DNA of 64,000 nt, taken from Pseudomonas aylmerensis. Lineage in GTDB: Bacteria > Pseudomonadota > Gammaproteobacteria > Pseudomonadales > Pseudomonadaceae. Below are positions 25,684 to 33,078 of this stretch, one piece after another (position 1 is the first letter of the stretch; every line of letters starts with the position of its first letter). The translations under genes and the position numbers were made by a program. The stretch is taken from contig NZ_MAUE01000026.1 of assembly GCF_001702265.1 (NCBI RefSeq), positions 1 through 64,000 on the forward strand. The letters are read 5' to 3'. The notes beneath the pieces are model-generated. The model did no database searches, was not told the origin of the DNA, and worked only from the letters and a program-made list of their open reading frames with translations.

Positions 25684-25918
25684 GCTTGCCCATGTTGTTG
25701 CTTTGCAGTTCGTAGCGCAGTTCTTCCACCATTTTTTCCACTTCTTGCGGGGTCTGCAGCCGGTTGGTGCTGATCCCCGTCACCACCAGGTCCACCCGGC
25801 CGGTCTCGGCGTCATAGACCTTGAGGGTCAATGAGGCGTCCCGGCACAGGGTGAACTCGCATGTCAGCGGCGCCAGGCCTTCTTCGATGCAATTTCGCAG
25901 TTGAGAGAGCGTAAACAT
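25646..25918 (-). CDS. DUF1652 domain protein
   Basis: The 90-residue soluble protein matches DUF1652, a small family found almost only in Pseudomonas and without known function. It starts MFTLSQLRNCIEEGLAPLTC and has the characteristic RVDLVVTGISTNRLQTPQEV segment. ATG 25918 follows AAGGAACCCTC; a frame extension to 25945 is not needed. The 3' end overlaps the MFS gene tail-to-tail by 38 bases, so full-length transcripts from the two strands would be complementary there. Confidence 0.85.
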   Translation of the reverse strand: MFTLSQLRNCIEEGLAPLTCEFTLCRDASLTLKVYDAETGRVDLVVTGISTNRLQTPQEVEKMVEELRYELQSNNMGKLTLDDLPSTTNQ

Positions 25919-26049
25919 GAGGGTTCCTTCAAGGTGTCGTTTCACGACGGCACAGGTTCAAAGCCCTGTGCTCACCCCTTGAAGGTTAGGGATCGGGACG
26001 CCATCCGATAAGGCGAATTCATACTAGCTGGACTAGTGCATTTGTATGT

Positions 26050-27546
26050 TCAGCGCTTGCTTTTAACCCTTAATTCACCGGCAAACAGCCCGCGTTCACG
26101 GGCCCAGACAATCGCCGCACTGCGGCTGTGCACCCCCAGTTTTGAGTACACCGTGGCCACATGGTTACGCACCGTATTGGGTGCCAGTTTCAGCCGCGAG
26201 GCGATTTCCTTGTCGGCCAGGCCTTCGCAAATCAGGCCCAGCACATCGCGCTCACGCGCGGTCAGGTCGGTGAAGGCCACATTAGGCAGGTTGGGGCTGT
26301 TGACGCTCTTGGCGTTGGCCAGTTTTTCGATGAGGGTCTGGCTGAACCACGAGGCGTCCTGCATCACTTCCTCGATGGCAGCCACCAGCTCCAGCTCCGA
26401 GCGCTTGCGCTCGGTGATGTTCATCATCACCAGCAGGTAGCACGGCACGTCCTGGATGACCACGGTGTCGGCGGAAAGCACGCAGTCGATCACTTCGTTG
26501 CCTTTCTTGCGCACCTTGAGGTCCTGGCCATCGAGGTTGCCGGCTTTCTCCAGGGTGGCGAACACCTGGGCGGCCGCCGGGGCGCTGTCGATGAAGTGGA
26601 TCTCTTCGATAGCCTTGCCGATCAGCTCCTCACTGGTGTACCCGGTAATCGTCATGAAGGCTTCGTTGATGTCCACCACCTGCCGGTTGGCGGCGCTGCA
26701 CACCAGGGTCGGCACAGGCGTCAGGCGGAACGACTTGGCGAAGCGCTCTTCGCTCTGGCGCAGCGCAATCTCGGCCTTGCGGCGTGGCTCCAGGTCGGTG
26801 AAGGAAAACAGCATGCATTCCTCTTCGTTCATGTCCAACGGCTGGCCGGCGACGATCACCAGTTTGCTGCCACCTTCGGGCAGCTTCAGCTCGGCTTGCA
26901 TCTGCGGGATGGTCGCGCCTTCGCCCAGGCGCTGGATGGCCAGGTCCTTGCGATCGGCCTGCTCCAGAACGTCCAGCTCATACACCGAACGGCCGATGAC
27001 CTGGTCGCGGTTGTAGCCGGTCATCTCCAGGAAACCCTGGTTCACCTTGATATAGCGCAGGTCGCTCAGGCGGCAGATCACCGCAGGCGCCGGGTTGGCG
27101 TTGAAGGTTTTCTCGAAGCGCTGCTCGGCGCTGGCCCACTCGGTGGCGTCGCTGAGGATCAGTACCAGCAACTCGGGCTCGCCGTGGGAATCGCTGATCA
27201 CCAGGCTGCGCAGGCGGTGGACCCAGGTCTTGTGTTCGTCGGTGGTGGGGGTGACTTCCACCACCACATCGCTGAATTCATCACCCGCCGCCGCACGGGC
27301 GAGGGGGTAGTTTTCCAGCGGCACGGGATGGTTGTTGCGATAGCGCAGGCTGAAGCGTTCGGCGTATTCGCGGGTATCGGCGCCCAATGCCGCGACCTCA
27401 TCCACCCCATGCATGGCCAGGGCGGCATCGTTGGCCCAGAGGATGGTCTGGTCGACCTCGGCGAGGATTATCCCGTCGGACAGCCCGGAGATGATCTGCT
27501 GCAGTTGGCGACGGTTGGTTTCTTTGGCGAGGACATCCTGGGTCAT
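26050..27546 (-). CDS. PAS-domain LuxR-type regulator
   Basis: The 498-residue cytoplasmic protein has three PAS-like domains (about residues 10-125, 140-255 and 268-395) and a C-terminal LuxR helix-turn-helix at about 425-490. The HTH reads LTARERDVLGLICEGLADKE then NTVRNHVATVYSKLGVHSRS. There is no receiver or kinase domain, so signals sensed by the PAS domains are probably passed directly to the DNA-binding part. ATG 27546 follows CCGGAGAAACC. It diverges from the 27721 membrane-protein gene with 174 bases between, which could be a target. Ligand and targets are unknown. Confidence 0.87.
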   Translation of the reverse strand: MTQDVLAKETNRRQLQQIISGLSDGIILAEVDQTILWANDAALAMHGVDEVAALGADTREYAERFSLRYRNNHPVPLENYPLARAAAGDEFSDVVVEVTPTTDEHKTWVHRLRSLVISDSHGEPELLVLILSDATEWASAEQRFEKTFNANPAPAVICRLSDLRYIKVNQGFLEMTGYNRDQVIGRSVYELDVLEQADRKDLAIQRLGEGATIPQMQAELKLPEGGSKLVIVAGQPLDMNEEECMLFSFTDLEPRRKAEIALRQSEERFAKSFRLTPVPTLVCSAANRQVVDINEAFMTITGYTSEELIGKAIEEIHFIDSAPAAAQVFATLEKAGNLDGQDLKVRKKGNEVIDCVLSADTVVIQDVPCYLLVMMNITERKRSELELVAAIEEVMQDASWFSQTLIEKLANAKSVNSPNLPNVAFTDLTARERDVLGLICEGLADKEIASRLKLAPNTVRNHVATVYSKLGVHSRSAAIVWARERGLFAGELRVKSKR

Positions 27547-27720
27547 GGTTTCTCCGGGTTCTGGACGCATGAAAGTACGACACCCAGGGTTCAGGATAGT
27601 GCAGAGCAATTGCCTGCACCGGGGTGCGAATGCACCAGATGGCCTGGTGCATTTGCGCGGGGACGAGCGGGCACGTGGCTGGCCAGACTGAGACGGTCAA
27701 TTACTGCAAAAGGATCAATC

Positions 27721-28689
27721 ATGACCACTGTCTATGAAACCAACCGTTCGCCGTTTCGCGTGTCCTGGAGTTCCGTACTCGCGGGTAGTGCAATTGCCCT
27801 GGTGACCTACCTGGTGCTCAGTGTCCTCGGCACTGCCATTGGCGCCAGCGCCGTCAACCCGATGCAGGCGGGCAATCCGTTGAGCGGTTTCGGCACGGGC
27901 GCCGGCATCTGGCTATTTGTCTCGACGCTGATCGCCATCGCCGTGGGTGCCTTTGTGGCCGGGCGTACGGCACCGGATCGCGGCGGCCTGCATGGCGTGC
28001 TGACCTGGACCCTGACCACGTTATTCACCACCTGGCTGCTGGCAGGCCTGGCCGCGAGCGTGGTCGGTACCGCCGGCAATGTGGTGGGCAAAGGTCTGTC
28101 GGCTGCCGGTAGTGGCATCGCTGCCGCGGCGCCGGGCATCAGTGACAGCGTCAAGCAGCAACTGGACGAGCAGGGCATCCACCTGGACTGGAACAGCCTG
28201 CAAGCTCAGCTCGATACCCTGCTCAAGCAAAGCGGCAAGCCTGAATTGGACCCGGCCAATGTCGAGCAGAAAACCGATCAGGCCGCAGCGGATGGCAAGC
28301 AATCGGCGACGGCTGCCGCGACCAATCCAGCCCTGGCCGGTGATGCGCTCAAGCAGTGGTTCGACCGCGTCAAAGCCTCCGGTGAGCCTGCGCTGAACGC
28401 GGCCGATAAAGACGCGCTGGTCAACATCGTTGCCGCCCGTACCGGCAAGAGCAAAGAGGAAGCCACGCAGATCGTCGACAACTACGCCCAGGCCTATCAG
28501 CAGGCCATGCAGAAGGTCGATGAGCTCAAGCAACAGGCCGAGCAGAAAGCCCGTGAAGCAGGCGAAGTCGCGGCCAAGCAACTGTCCCGCGCAGCCTGGA
28601 GCACCTTGGCGATGTTGCTGCTGGGTGCGGCGTTGAGTTTCTTTGTGGGGCGTGTGGCGCTGACGACGCGTCGGGTGCCGTTGGCGTAA
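27721..28689 (+). CDS. Membrane protein with glycine-rich N-terminal helices and coiled C-terminal half
   Basis: The 322-residue protein has hydrophobic helices at about 16-42, 62-82 and 94-118. A hydrophilic, Ala/Gln-rich helical stretch follows (about 130-290), probably coiled coil (QQAMQKVDELKQQAEQKARE), and a final membrane helix lies at about 296-315. The first part resembles the GlsB/TIGR04086-like small membrane proteins with AGSAIALVTYLVLSVLGTAIG. I do not assign a function. A strong AAAAGGATCAATC precedes ATG 27721. Its divergent neighbour is the PAS-LuxR regulator. Confidence 0.8.
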   Translation: MTTVYETNRSPFRVSWSSVLAGSAIALVTYLVLSVLGTAIGASAVNPMQAGNPLSGFGTGAGIWLFVSTLIAIAVGAFVAGRTAPDRGGLHGVLTWTLTTLFTTWLLAGLAASVVGTAGNVVGKGLSAAGSGIAAAAPGISDSVKQQLDEQGIHLDWNSLQAQLDTLLKQSGKPELDPANVEQKTDQAAADGKQSATAAATNPALAGDALKQWFDRVKASGEPALNAADKDALVNIVAARTGKSKEEATQIVDNYAQAYQQAMQKVDELKQQAEQKAREAGEVAAKQLSRAAWSTLAMLLLGAALSFFVGRVALTTRRVPLA

Positions 28690-28697
28690 AAGCTGGG

Positions 28698-28802
28698 TGT
28701 GGCGAGCGAGCTTGCTCCCGTTGGGGCGCGTAGCGCTCCCCAGCAAGTGGTGCATGCGGGGGCTGCTGCGCAGCCCAACGCGGGGCAAGCCCGCTCGCCA
28801 CA
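28698..28802. repeat. Facing REP elements of the 44-base type
   Basis: The left element (28698-28740) is diverged. The right element (28758-28802) carries the full GGGGCTGCTGCGCAGCCC plus GCAAGCCCGCTCGCCACA core seen at 3421-3464. They sit between convergent genes. Confidence 0.8.
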
Positions 28803-28828
28803 GGAGCGAGTACGCCAGGCCATTTTGG

Positions 28829-29716
28829 TTAGCGCGGCAACGCGCGGTGCTGGACATACCCCAGCGTCTGATCGTAAAGGTCGACGCGCCGATCCCTCTG
28901 CAGGTCGTTGAGGCTATTCCAGATCGGTGCACTGCGCGCACTGCTGAGATCAATGTCGGCGTACAGTATTTCCTCACGATTAGCCGAGGCCACTTTGCCA
29001 ATTGGCCATCCATTGGTCCCGGCGATCAACGAGCACCCCAGGTAGCGCGCGTCGCGTTCTTCGCCGATTCTGCTGGCGGCGGCGATAAACACATTGTTGA
29101 CGTGCGCCGCCGTCATCGTCAGGTAAGACGCCATGCATTTGCCCGCTTCGTCAAATAACGGCGCAGGTGTCCAGGCCCAGTTGTTCAGGCTGCAAATGAT
29201 ATCGGCACCTTGTTGGCTGAGAATGCGCGGCACTTCGGGAAACCAGATGTCCCAGCAGATCAGCAGGCCAATCCGCCCGATGGGTGTATCGAAGACTGGG
29301 AAGCCAGTGTTTCCCGGGGTGAACCATAACTTCTCGAGGTTCCATAGATGGGCTTTGCGGTACTTGCCGATCAAACTGTCCGGGCCCAGCAGCAAAGCGG
29401 TATTGAACAGTTGCCTGCCGTCGATTTCGTTCAAGCCCGCTGCCAGGTACACCCGGTGCCGGCAAGCAAAGTCGATCCAGGCTCGCACGCTTGGGCCGTT
29501 TGGAATGACTTCGGCGTGATCAAAGGCGTCCTGGCGGTTAGCAAAGAAATAGCCGCAGCTTGATAGCTCCGGCAGCACGATCAGATTGGCGCCGCCGTTC
29601 ACGGCCTCAGTGGCCAATTCCAGGCTACGCCGCAGGTTGGCAGACCGATGGTCCGTACCCACCTGGGGATCGAATTGCACAACAGAAACGCGAACGGGGC
29701 TGATGGCTTGGGGCAT
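28829..29716 (-). CDS. Nitrilase-superfamily carbon-nitrogen hydrolase
   Basis: The 295-residue protein contains the nitrilase catalytic set: Glu in VLPELSSCGYF (about residue 51), Lys in GKYRKAHLWN (about 120) and Cys in LLICWDIWFPE (about 155). Such enzymes hydrolyse amides or nitriles in the cytoplasm. The sequence looks closest to omega-amidase, N-carbamoyl amidase or aliphatic amidase types, but specificity cannot be read. ATG 29716 has AGAGG nine bases upstream; further upstream extension runs into the FKBP promoter. It is a single gene. Confidence 0.88.
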   Translation of the reverse strand: MPQAISPVRVSVVQFDPQVGTDHRSANLRRSLELATEAVNGGANLIVLPELSSCGYFFANRQDAFDHAEVIPNGPSVRAWIDFACRHRVYLAAGLNEIDGRQLFNTALLLGPDSLIGKYRKAHLWNLEKLWFTPGNTGFPVFDTPIGRIGLLICWDIWFPEVPRILSQQGADIICSLNNWAWTPAPLFDEAGKCMASYLTMTAAHVNNVFIAAASRIGEERDARYLGCSLIAGTNGWPIGKVASANREEILYADIDLSSARSAPIWNSLNDLQRDRRVDLYDQTLGYVQHRALPR

Positions 29717-29921
29717 GACAGGTGACCTCTTGGAAAATACAACCGAAGTGGTTGGCCTTGCATAAGAGGTGATTGAGCGAAAGGTGATAAGCCAGGCGCT
29801 TCTGCGACACTTGTCAGTTAGCTCTGCAAATCGGTTGGAAGAGCCTGCACCGCTCTTGCGGTTGCAAATCCCCGCCAATTCTGGGAAAACCCCACCCCTC
29901 ACGCCTTCAACGAGCCCCGCC

Positions 29922-30266
29922 ATGAGCAACGACGAACTCCAGATCACCGACATCCGCCCAGGCACCGGCAAAGCCGTGGTCAAGGGGGCGCTGATCACCA
30001 CTCAATACACCGGCACCCTGGAAGACGGCACGGTGTTCGATTCGTCCTGGGAGCGGGGTAAGCCGTTCCAGTGTGTGATCGGCACCGGCCGCGTGATCAA
30101 GGGCTGGGACCAGGGCCTGATGGGCATGCAGGTCGGCGGCGTGCGCAGGCTGTTTGTCCCGGCGCACCTGGCGTATGGCGAGCGGTCGATGGGCGCGCAT
30201 ATCAAACCCAACAGCAATCTGTGCTTCGAGATTGAGTTGTTGGAAGTGCTGACGCGCGATGATTGA
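29922..30266 (+). CDS. FKBP-type peptidyl-prolyl cis-trans isomerase
   Basis: The 114-residue protein is a single FKBP domain without signal peptide, so it is cytoplasmic. Visible motifs are YTGTLEDGTVFDSSWERGKP, GTGRVIKGWDQGLMGMQVGG and PAHLAYGER, which cover the active-site residues. It should catalyse prolyl isomerisation. ATG 29922 was chosen because it directly precedes the domain; the frame extends upstream without support. The ribosome-binding site is weak (ACGAG). The next gene starts 24 bases downstream. Confidence 0.92.
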   Translation: MSNDELQITDIRPGTGKAVVKGALITTQYTGTLEDGTVFDSSWERGKPFQCVIGTGRVIKGWDQGLMGMQVGGVRRLFVPAHLAYGERSMGAHIKPNSNLCFEIELLEVLTRDD

Positions 30267-30290
30267 AGTGCTTTTGAACCGGGAGGCTGC

Positions 30291-30728
30291 ATGCCGTTGA
30301 TTCAAGCTATTCGCGACAGCTGGGGGTGGGTCGGCATTGATCCCGTCGAGGTCGTCGGGACCACCGCCTTTGGCAATGTGATGATCAAGGATTCGCAGGG
30401 ACGCTATTGGCGGCTGTGCCCTGAAGCGCTTTATTGCGAGGTCATTGCGCAGACGCGTGCCGTGCTGGACGAGGTTTCCAGGGATCAGGCATTTTTGCGC
30501 GACTGGTATCTGCAACCCATGGTGGAGCAGGCCGAGGAGGCCCTGGGGCCGTTGGCGCCTGGCCAGGTTTATCATTGGGTTATTTCGCCGGTATTGGGCG
30601 GCGAGTACGTCATCGGCAATGTGCGATGCCTGGATCATGTTGAGCAGCTTCGGTTCTGCGGTGATCTGGCACGGGAGATAAAGGATTTGCCCGACGGTGC
30701 CCAGGTGAAGCTCAGGCTTGTCGACTAG
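30291..30728 (+). CDS. DUF1851 / Tdi1-type immunity domain protein (orphan)
   Basis: The 145-residue soluble protein matches the DUF1851 (type VI immunity Tdi1-like) pattern: WGWVGIDPVEVVGTTAFGNV, DSQGRYWRLCPEALYCEVIA and GQVYHWVISPVLGGEYVIGN. Tdi1 in Agrobacterium neutralises the DNase effector Tde1. No toxin, VgrG or PAAR gene accompanies it here, so it is either an orphan immunity gene protecting against neighbours or has another role. A strong GGGAGGCTGC precedes ATG 30291. It may be co-transcribed with the FKBP gene. Confidence 0.82.
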   Translation: MPLIQAIRDSWGWVGIDPVEVVGTTAFGNVMIKDSQGRYWRLCPEALYCEVIAQTRAVLDEVSRDQAFLRDWYLQPMVEQAEEALGPLAPGQVYHWVISPVLGGEYVIGNVRCLDHVEQLRFCGDLAREIKDLPDGAQVKLRLVD

Positions 30729-31215
30729 TCATTGAAAAAAGGCAGCGTTCCATCGACGTCCAGGGTGTAGCTGAATGGCCCCTCGGCGGCTCCTGAACCC
30801 TCCCTGAAGAATCCTCTTATCCACCTTACGGAAGCTTTCCTACGGTTTACTCCCGCGTAAACGGGGCGTAAGCTTCGCGCGTTTTCATCAATAGCGGAGA
30901 CCCTCAGTGGGTACTTGTTCGAGTGACAGTAGTCGGCCGGTTTCAGTAACCGGCACATACTTGGCAAGGTAACGCGCATTTTCCTGATGCCGTTGTCTCG
31001 CCAACAAAGCGAGAAGCGGCATCCCGACAGCAGCCAGTCCTGGCGCCTGTCCGATCCCTCTCATCGACGCTGACCAGCACCTGACTGACCTCGGGATGCT
31101 ACGGACGCGCCTGCCTTTTTTTGCGGCGGGCGGGCCGAGCTGACCGTGCCTGTAGAACGGGCAGGGTGCAGCCGGTCGTACCTGCCTGCAGGTTTCCTCG
31201 CGCAGGAGTTACACC
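30729..31215 (+). promoter_or_regulatory. 487-base structured leader region before the small protein and mgtC
   Basis: No convincing coding frame is present on either strand. Several hairpins can be drawn: CTTACG...CGTAAG enclosing GTTTAC-CCCGC-type arms (about 30825-30875), CCGGTTTCAGTAACCGG (about 30938-30954), and the long GATGCCG...TCTCGC/GCGAGA...CGGCATC stem at 30986-31023. A GCCTGCC-T7-GGCGGGC element also lies near 31109-31135. The region resembles a regulated 5' untranslated leader for the genes that follow. I could not match it to an M-box or other known magnesium riboswitch. Confidence 0.5.
30986..31023 (+). other. Long hairpin in the mgtC leader
   Basis: GATGCCG (30986-30992) pairs with CGGCATC (31017-31023), and inside it TCTCGC pairs with GCGAGA around the loop CAACAAA. 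This is the most stable element in the leader. Confidence 0.6.
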
Positions 31216-31371
31216 ATGAGCCTCATTCTGCTCAAAGCGTTGTTTGCCGGTTTCCTGCGGAATCGGCACATCGCCCGGTATTTCCGTCGCCTGCCGCTGA
31301 TCCTGCTGGCGTATATGGCGCAGACCCAGGCGGTGAAAGGCTTCTATATCCGTAAATTTGGCTGGCAGTAA
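31216..31371 (+). CDS. 51-residue small basic protein upstream of mgtC
   Basis: ATG 31216 follows an excellent ribosome-binding site (GCAGGAGTTACACC). It opens a 52-codon frame beginning MSLILLKALFAGFLRNRHIA and ending FYIRKFGWQ. The peptide has two short hydrophobic segments (residues 2-13 and 26-34) around a basic patch RNRHIARYFRR, suggesting peripheral membrane association. It lies 57 bases upstream of the MgtC gene in the same direction. Small membrane peptides regulate MgtC/MgtB in Salmonella (MgtR) and other operons, so a regulatory or partner role is plausible but not shown. I do not recognise it as a named family. Confidence 0.68.
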   Translation: MSLILLKALFAGFLRNRHIARYFRRLPLILLAYMAQTQAVKGFYIRKFGWQ

Positions 31372-31376
31372 CGGTG

Positions 31377-31405
31377 CTATCGCTGGCAAGCCAGCTCCTG
31401 CAGGC
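31377..31405 (+). repeat. Partial REP between the small protein and mgtC
   Basis: CTATCGCTGGCAAGCCAGCTC is a half REP with a small internal palindrome (CTGGCAAGCCAG). It occupies most of the 57-base intercistronic gap and could set differential expression of the two genes. Confidence 0.55.
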
Positions 31406-31428
31406 GCTGGCGTTCAAGGAGATTTTTT

Positions 31429-32145
31429 ATGCAAGCAATCAACAACATCAACCTCAATTCGCTGATCGACACTTTGGTCAGCCTCACCGCCGCGTTCATC
31501 CTCGGCGGCCTGATCGGTTTCGAGCGTCAGTACCGCCAGCGCACGGCGGGCCTGCGCACCAACGTGCTGGTGGCGGTGGGCGCGGCGATTTTCGTCGACA
31601 TGGCCAACCGCCTGGGCGGCGCAGAAGGCGCGGTACGGGTGGTGGCGTACGTGGTCTCGGGCATCGGTTTTCTCGGCGCGGGCGTGATCATGCGCGAAGA
31701 AGGCAATGTGCGCGGGCTCAACACCGCCGCCACGCTCTGGGCATCGGCGGCGGTGGGGGCCTGTGCCGGCGCCGACCTGATCCTCGAAGCGTTGCTCGGC
31801 ACGCTGTTTGTGCTGGCGGCCAATACCTTGCTGCGGCCGATCGTCAACAACATCAACCGCCAGCCGCTGGATGTGGTCTCTGCGGAGGTCACCAATATCC
31901 TCTATGTCATTGCCCGGCGTACCCAGCAGAAAGCCGTGCTCGCACTGCTGGAAGCCGAATTGGCGCGTTGCAACTACCCGGCCAGTGATGTCGATGTGCG
32001 GCCTTTCGGCACTGACGAAGTCGAAATCGAAGCCACCCTGGCGGTGACCTCGGTGGACGGTGACGAGCTGGATGCCCTGGTGGCGCGGATTTCTCTGTCG
32101 ACCCTGGTGGTCCAGGCTTTCTGGAGCCCAAGCACCACGGAGTAG
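31429..32145 (+). CDS. mgtC: MgtC/SapB family membrane protein
   Basis: The 238-residue protein has the MgtC membrane domain in the first 145 residues. Motifs include GGLIGFERQYRQRTAGLRTN, GIGFLGAGVIMREEG and VRGLNTAATLWASAAVGACAG. A soluble ACT-like C-terminal domain of about 90 residues follows. MgtC proteins support growth at low magnesium and survival in macrophages, in part by acting on F1Fo ATP synthase. AAGGAGATTTTTT precedes ATG 31429. The long upstream leader and small ORF suggest post-initiation control of expression, as known for enterobacterial mgtC. Confidence 0.9.
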   Translation: MQAINNINLNSLIDTLVSLTAAFILGGLIGFERQYRQRTAGLRTNVLVAVGAAIFVDMANRLGGAEGAVRVVAYVVSGIGFLGAGVIMREEGNVRGLNTAATLWASAAVGACAGADLILEALLGTLFVLAANTLLRPIVNNINRQPLDVVSAEVTNILYVIARRTQQKAVLALLEAELARCNYPASDVDVRPFGTDEVEIEATLAVTSVDGDELDALVARISLSTLVVQAFWSPSTTE

Positions 32146-32447
32146 TAAGCGGACGTCAGGCTTTGCCTTGTTCAACACGGACTATGCTACTGAGAGGAAA
32201 AGTCCTACAAGCATTCGAGACTATCCCTTCATTTGAAACCACACGCCATTGTTAAGGTTGCGCGCTTGCGCCTATTTAGGAACCCAGGCGCAGCTTTACG
32301 TTTTCATCGTGTTTTTCAAAAGGAGAGGCCCGTACTGCCTGAAGTGTCACGCAGAGTACTCAGCACCGTTTGTCGGAACTGTTACTTTTCACAGGTAGAT
32401 AGGACTCACGTGATATGTAAGCGTACTGATCCTCCCAGGGGAGTCTT
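32146..32447 (+). promoter_or_regulatory. 302-base promoter region of the phosphorelay operon
   Basis: This AT-richer gap lies between mgtC and the response-regulator gene. Frames in it have no ribosome-binding site or family pattern. A strong CCAGGGGAGTCTT stands before the regulator start. I could not identify a single convincing promoter or operator. Confidence 0.4.
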
Positions 32448-33077
32448 ATGAGCAACAAAGCTTTAATTGTGGATGATCACCCGTTTATACGCGCCACCGT
32501 CAAGCACCTGCTGAAGCAGGAGGGCTTCGACACCATCTTCGAAGCAGGTAACGGCGCGGATGCCATGCAGGTTGCCCGTGAGGAGCGTCCGGACCTTGTC
32601 ATTCTCGACCTGGCAATGCCCAAGCTCGGTGGGTTGGAGGTGATCAGTCGGATTAAAGCCTTGGACCTGCCTTGCAAGATACTGGTACTGACTTCGTACC
32701 TGGCCGTGTTCTTTTCTACCCGTTGCATGCGCGCCGGTGCCATGGGGTTTGTCGCCAAGACCGGCGAACTCGACGAGCTGCAGAAGGCCATCAGGGCCAT
32801 CAGGTCCGGCTACAGTTGCTTTCCGAGCCTGCCTACCAGTTCGGTGCGTCGCGACGACCTGCAATCCACCGAGCAGGAGTTGGTGGAGGCGCTGTCCGAT
32901 CGCGAGCTGACGGTATTGCAAAAACTGGCCCTGGGCCTGGGTAACAAGGAGATTGCCGAGGACATGCTGTTGAGTCACAAAACCATCAGTACCTACAAGA
33001 CGCGGCTCAAGGAGAAACTACGTATGTCCTCGGTGGTGCATCTGTCCAAGTTCGCGCAGCGCAATCACCTGATCTGA
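32448..33077 (+). CDS. NarL/LuxR-type response regulator (EvgA/BvgA-like)
   Basis: The 209-residue protein has a receiver domain (residues 4-120; phospho-acceptor Asp54 in LVILDLAMPKLGG, acidic pocket DD at 9-10, Lys in FVAKTG). The LuxR-type DNA-binding domain is C-terminal (LSDRELTVLQKLALGLGNKE, then HKTISTYKTRLKEKL). Overall layout is that of EvgA/BvgA. It is one base upstream of the hybrid kinase gene, so the two are co-expressed and should form a phosphorelay. ATG 32448 follows GGGGAGTCTT. Target genes are not known. Confidence 0.92.
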   Translation: MSNKALIVDDHPFIRATVKHLLKQEGFDTIFEAGNGADAMQVAREERPDLVILDLAMPKLGGLEVISRIKALDLPCKILVLTSYLAVFFSTRCMRAGAMGFVAKTGELDELQKAIRAIRSGYSCFPSLPTSSVRRDDLQSTEQELVEALSDRELTVLQKLALGLGNKEIAEDMLLSHKTISTYKTRLKEKLRMSSVVHLSKFAQRNHLI

Positions 33078-33078
33078 A

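Noticed and set aside
26161..28689. Long plus-strand frame of 842 codons
   Set aside because: Only its 3' part (from ATG 27721) is a real gene; the first 520 codons are antisense to the PAS-LuxR gene.
30725..30979. 84-codon minus-strand ORF
   Set aside because: No ribosome-binding site, no family pattern, and it overlaps the hairpin-rich leader.
30729..31215. M-box or other known magnesium riboswitch
   Set aside because: The conserved M-box core sequences could not be found by eye; only generic hairpins are visible.
32233..32451. 72-codon plus-strand ORF before the response regulator
   Set aside because: Lacks a ribosome-binding site, Arg/Val-rich without motif, and overlaps the regulator's own ribosome-binding site.
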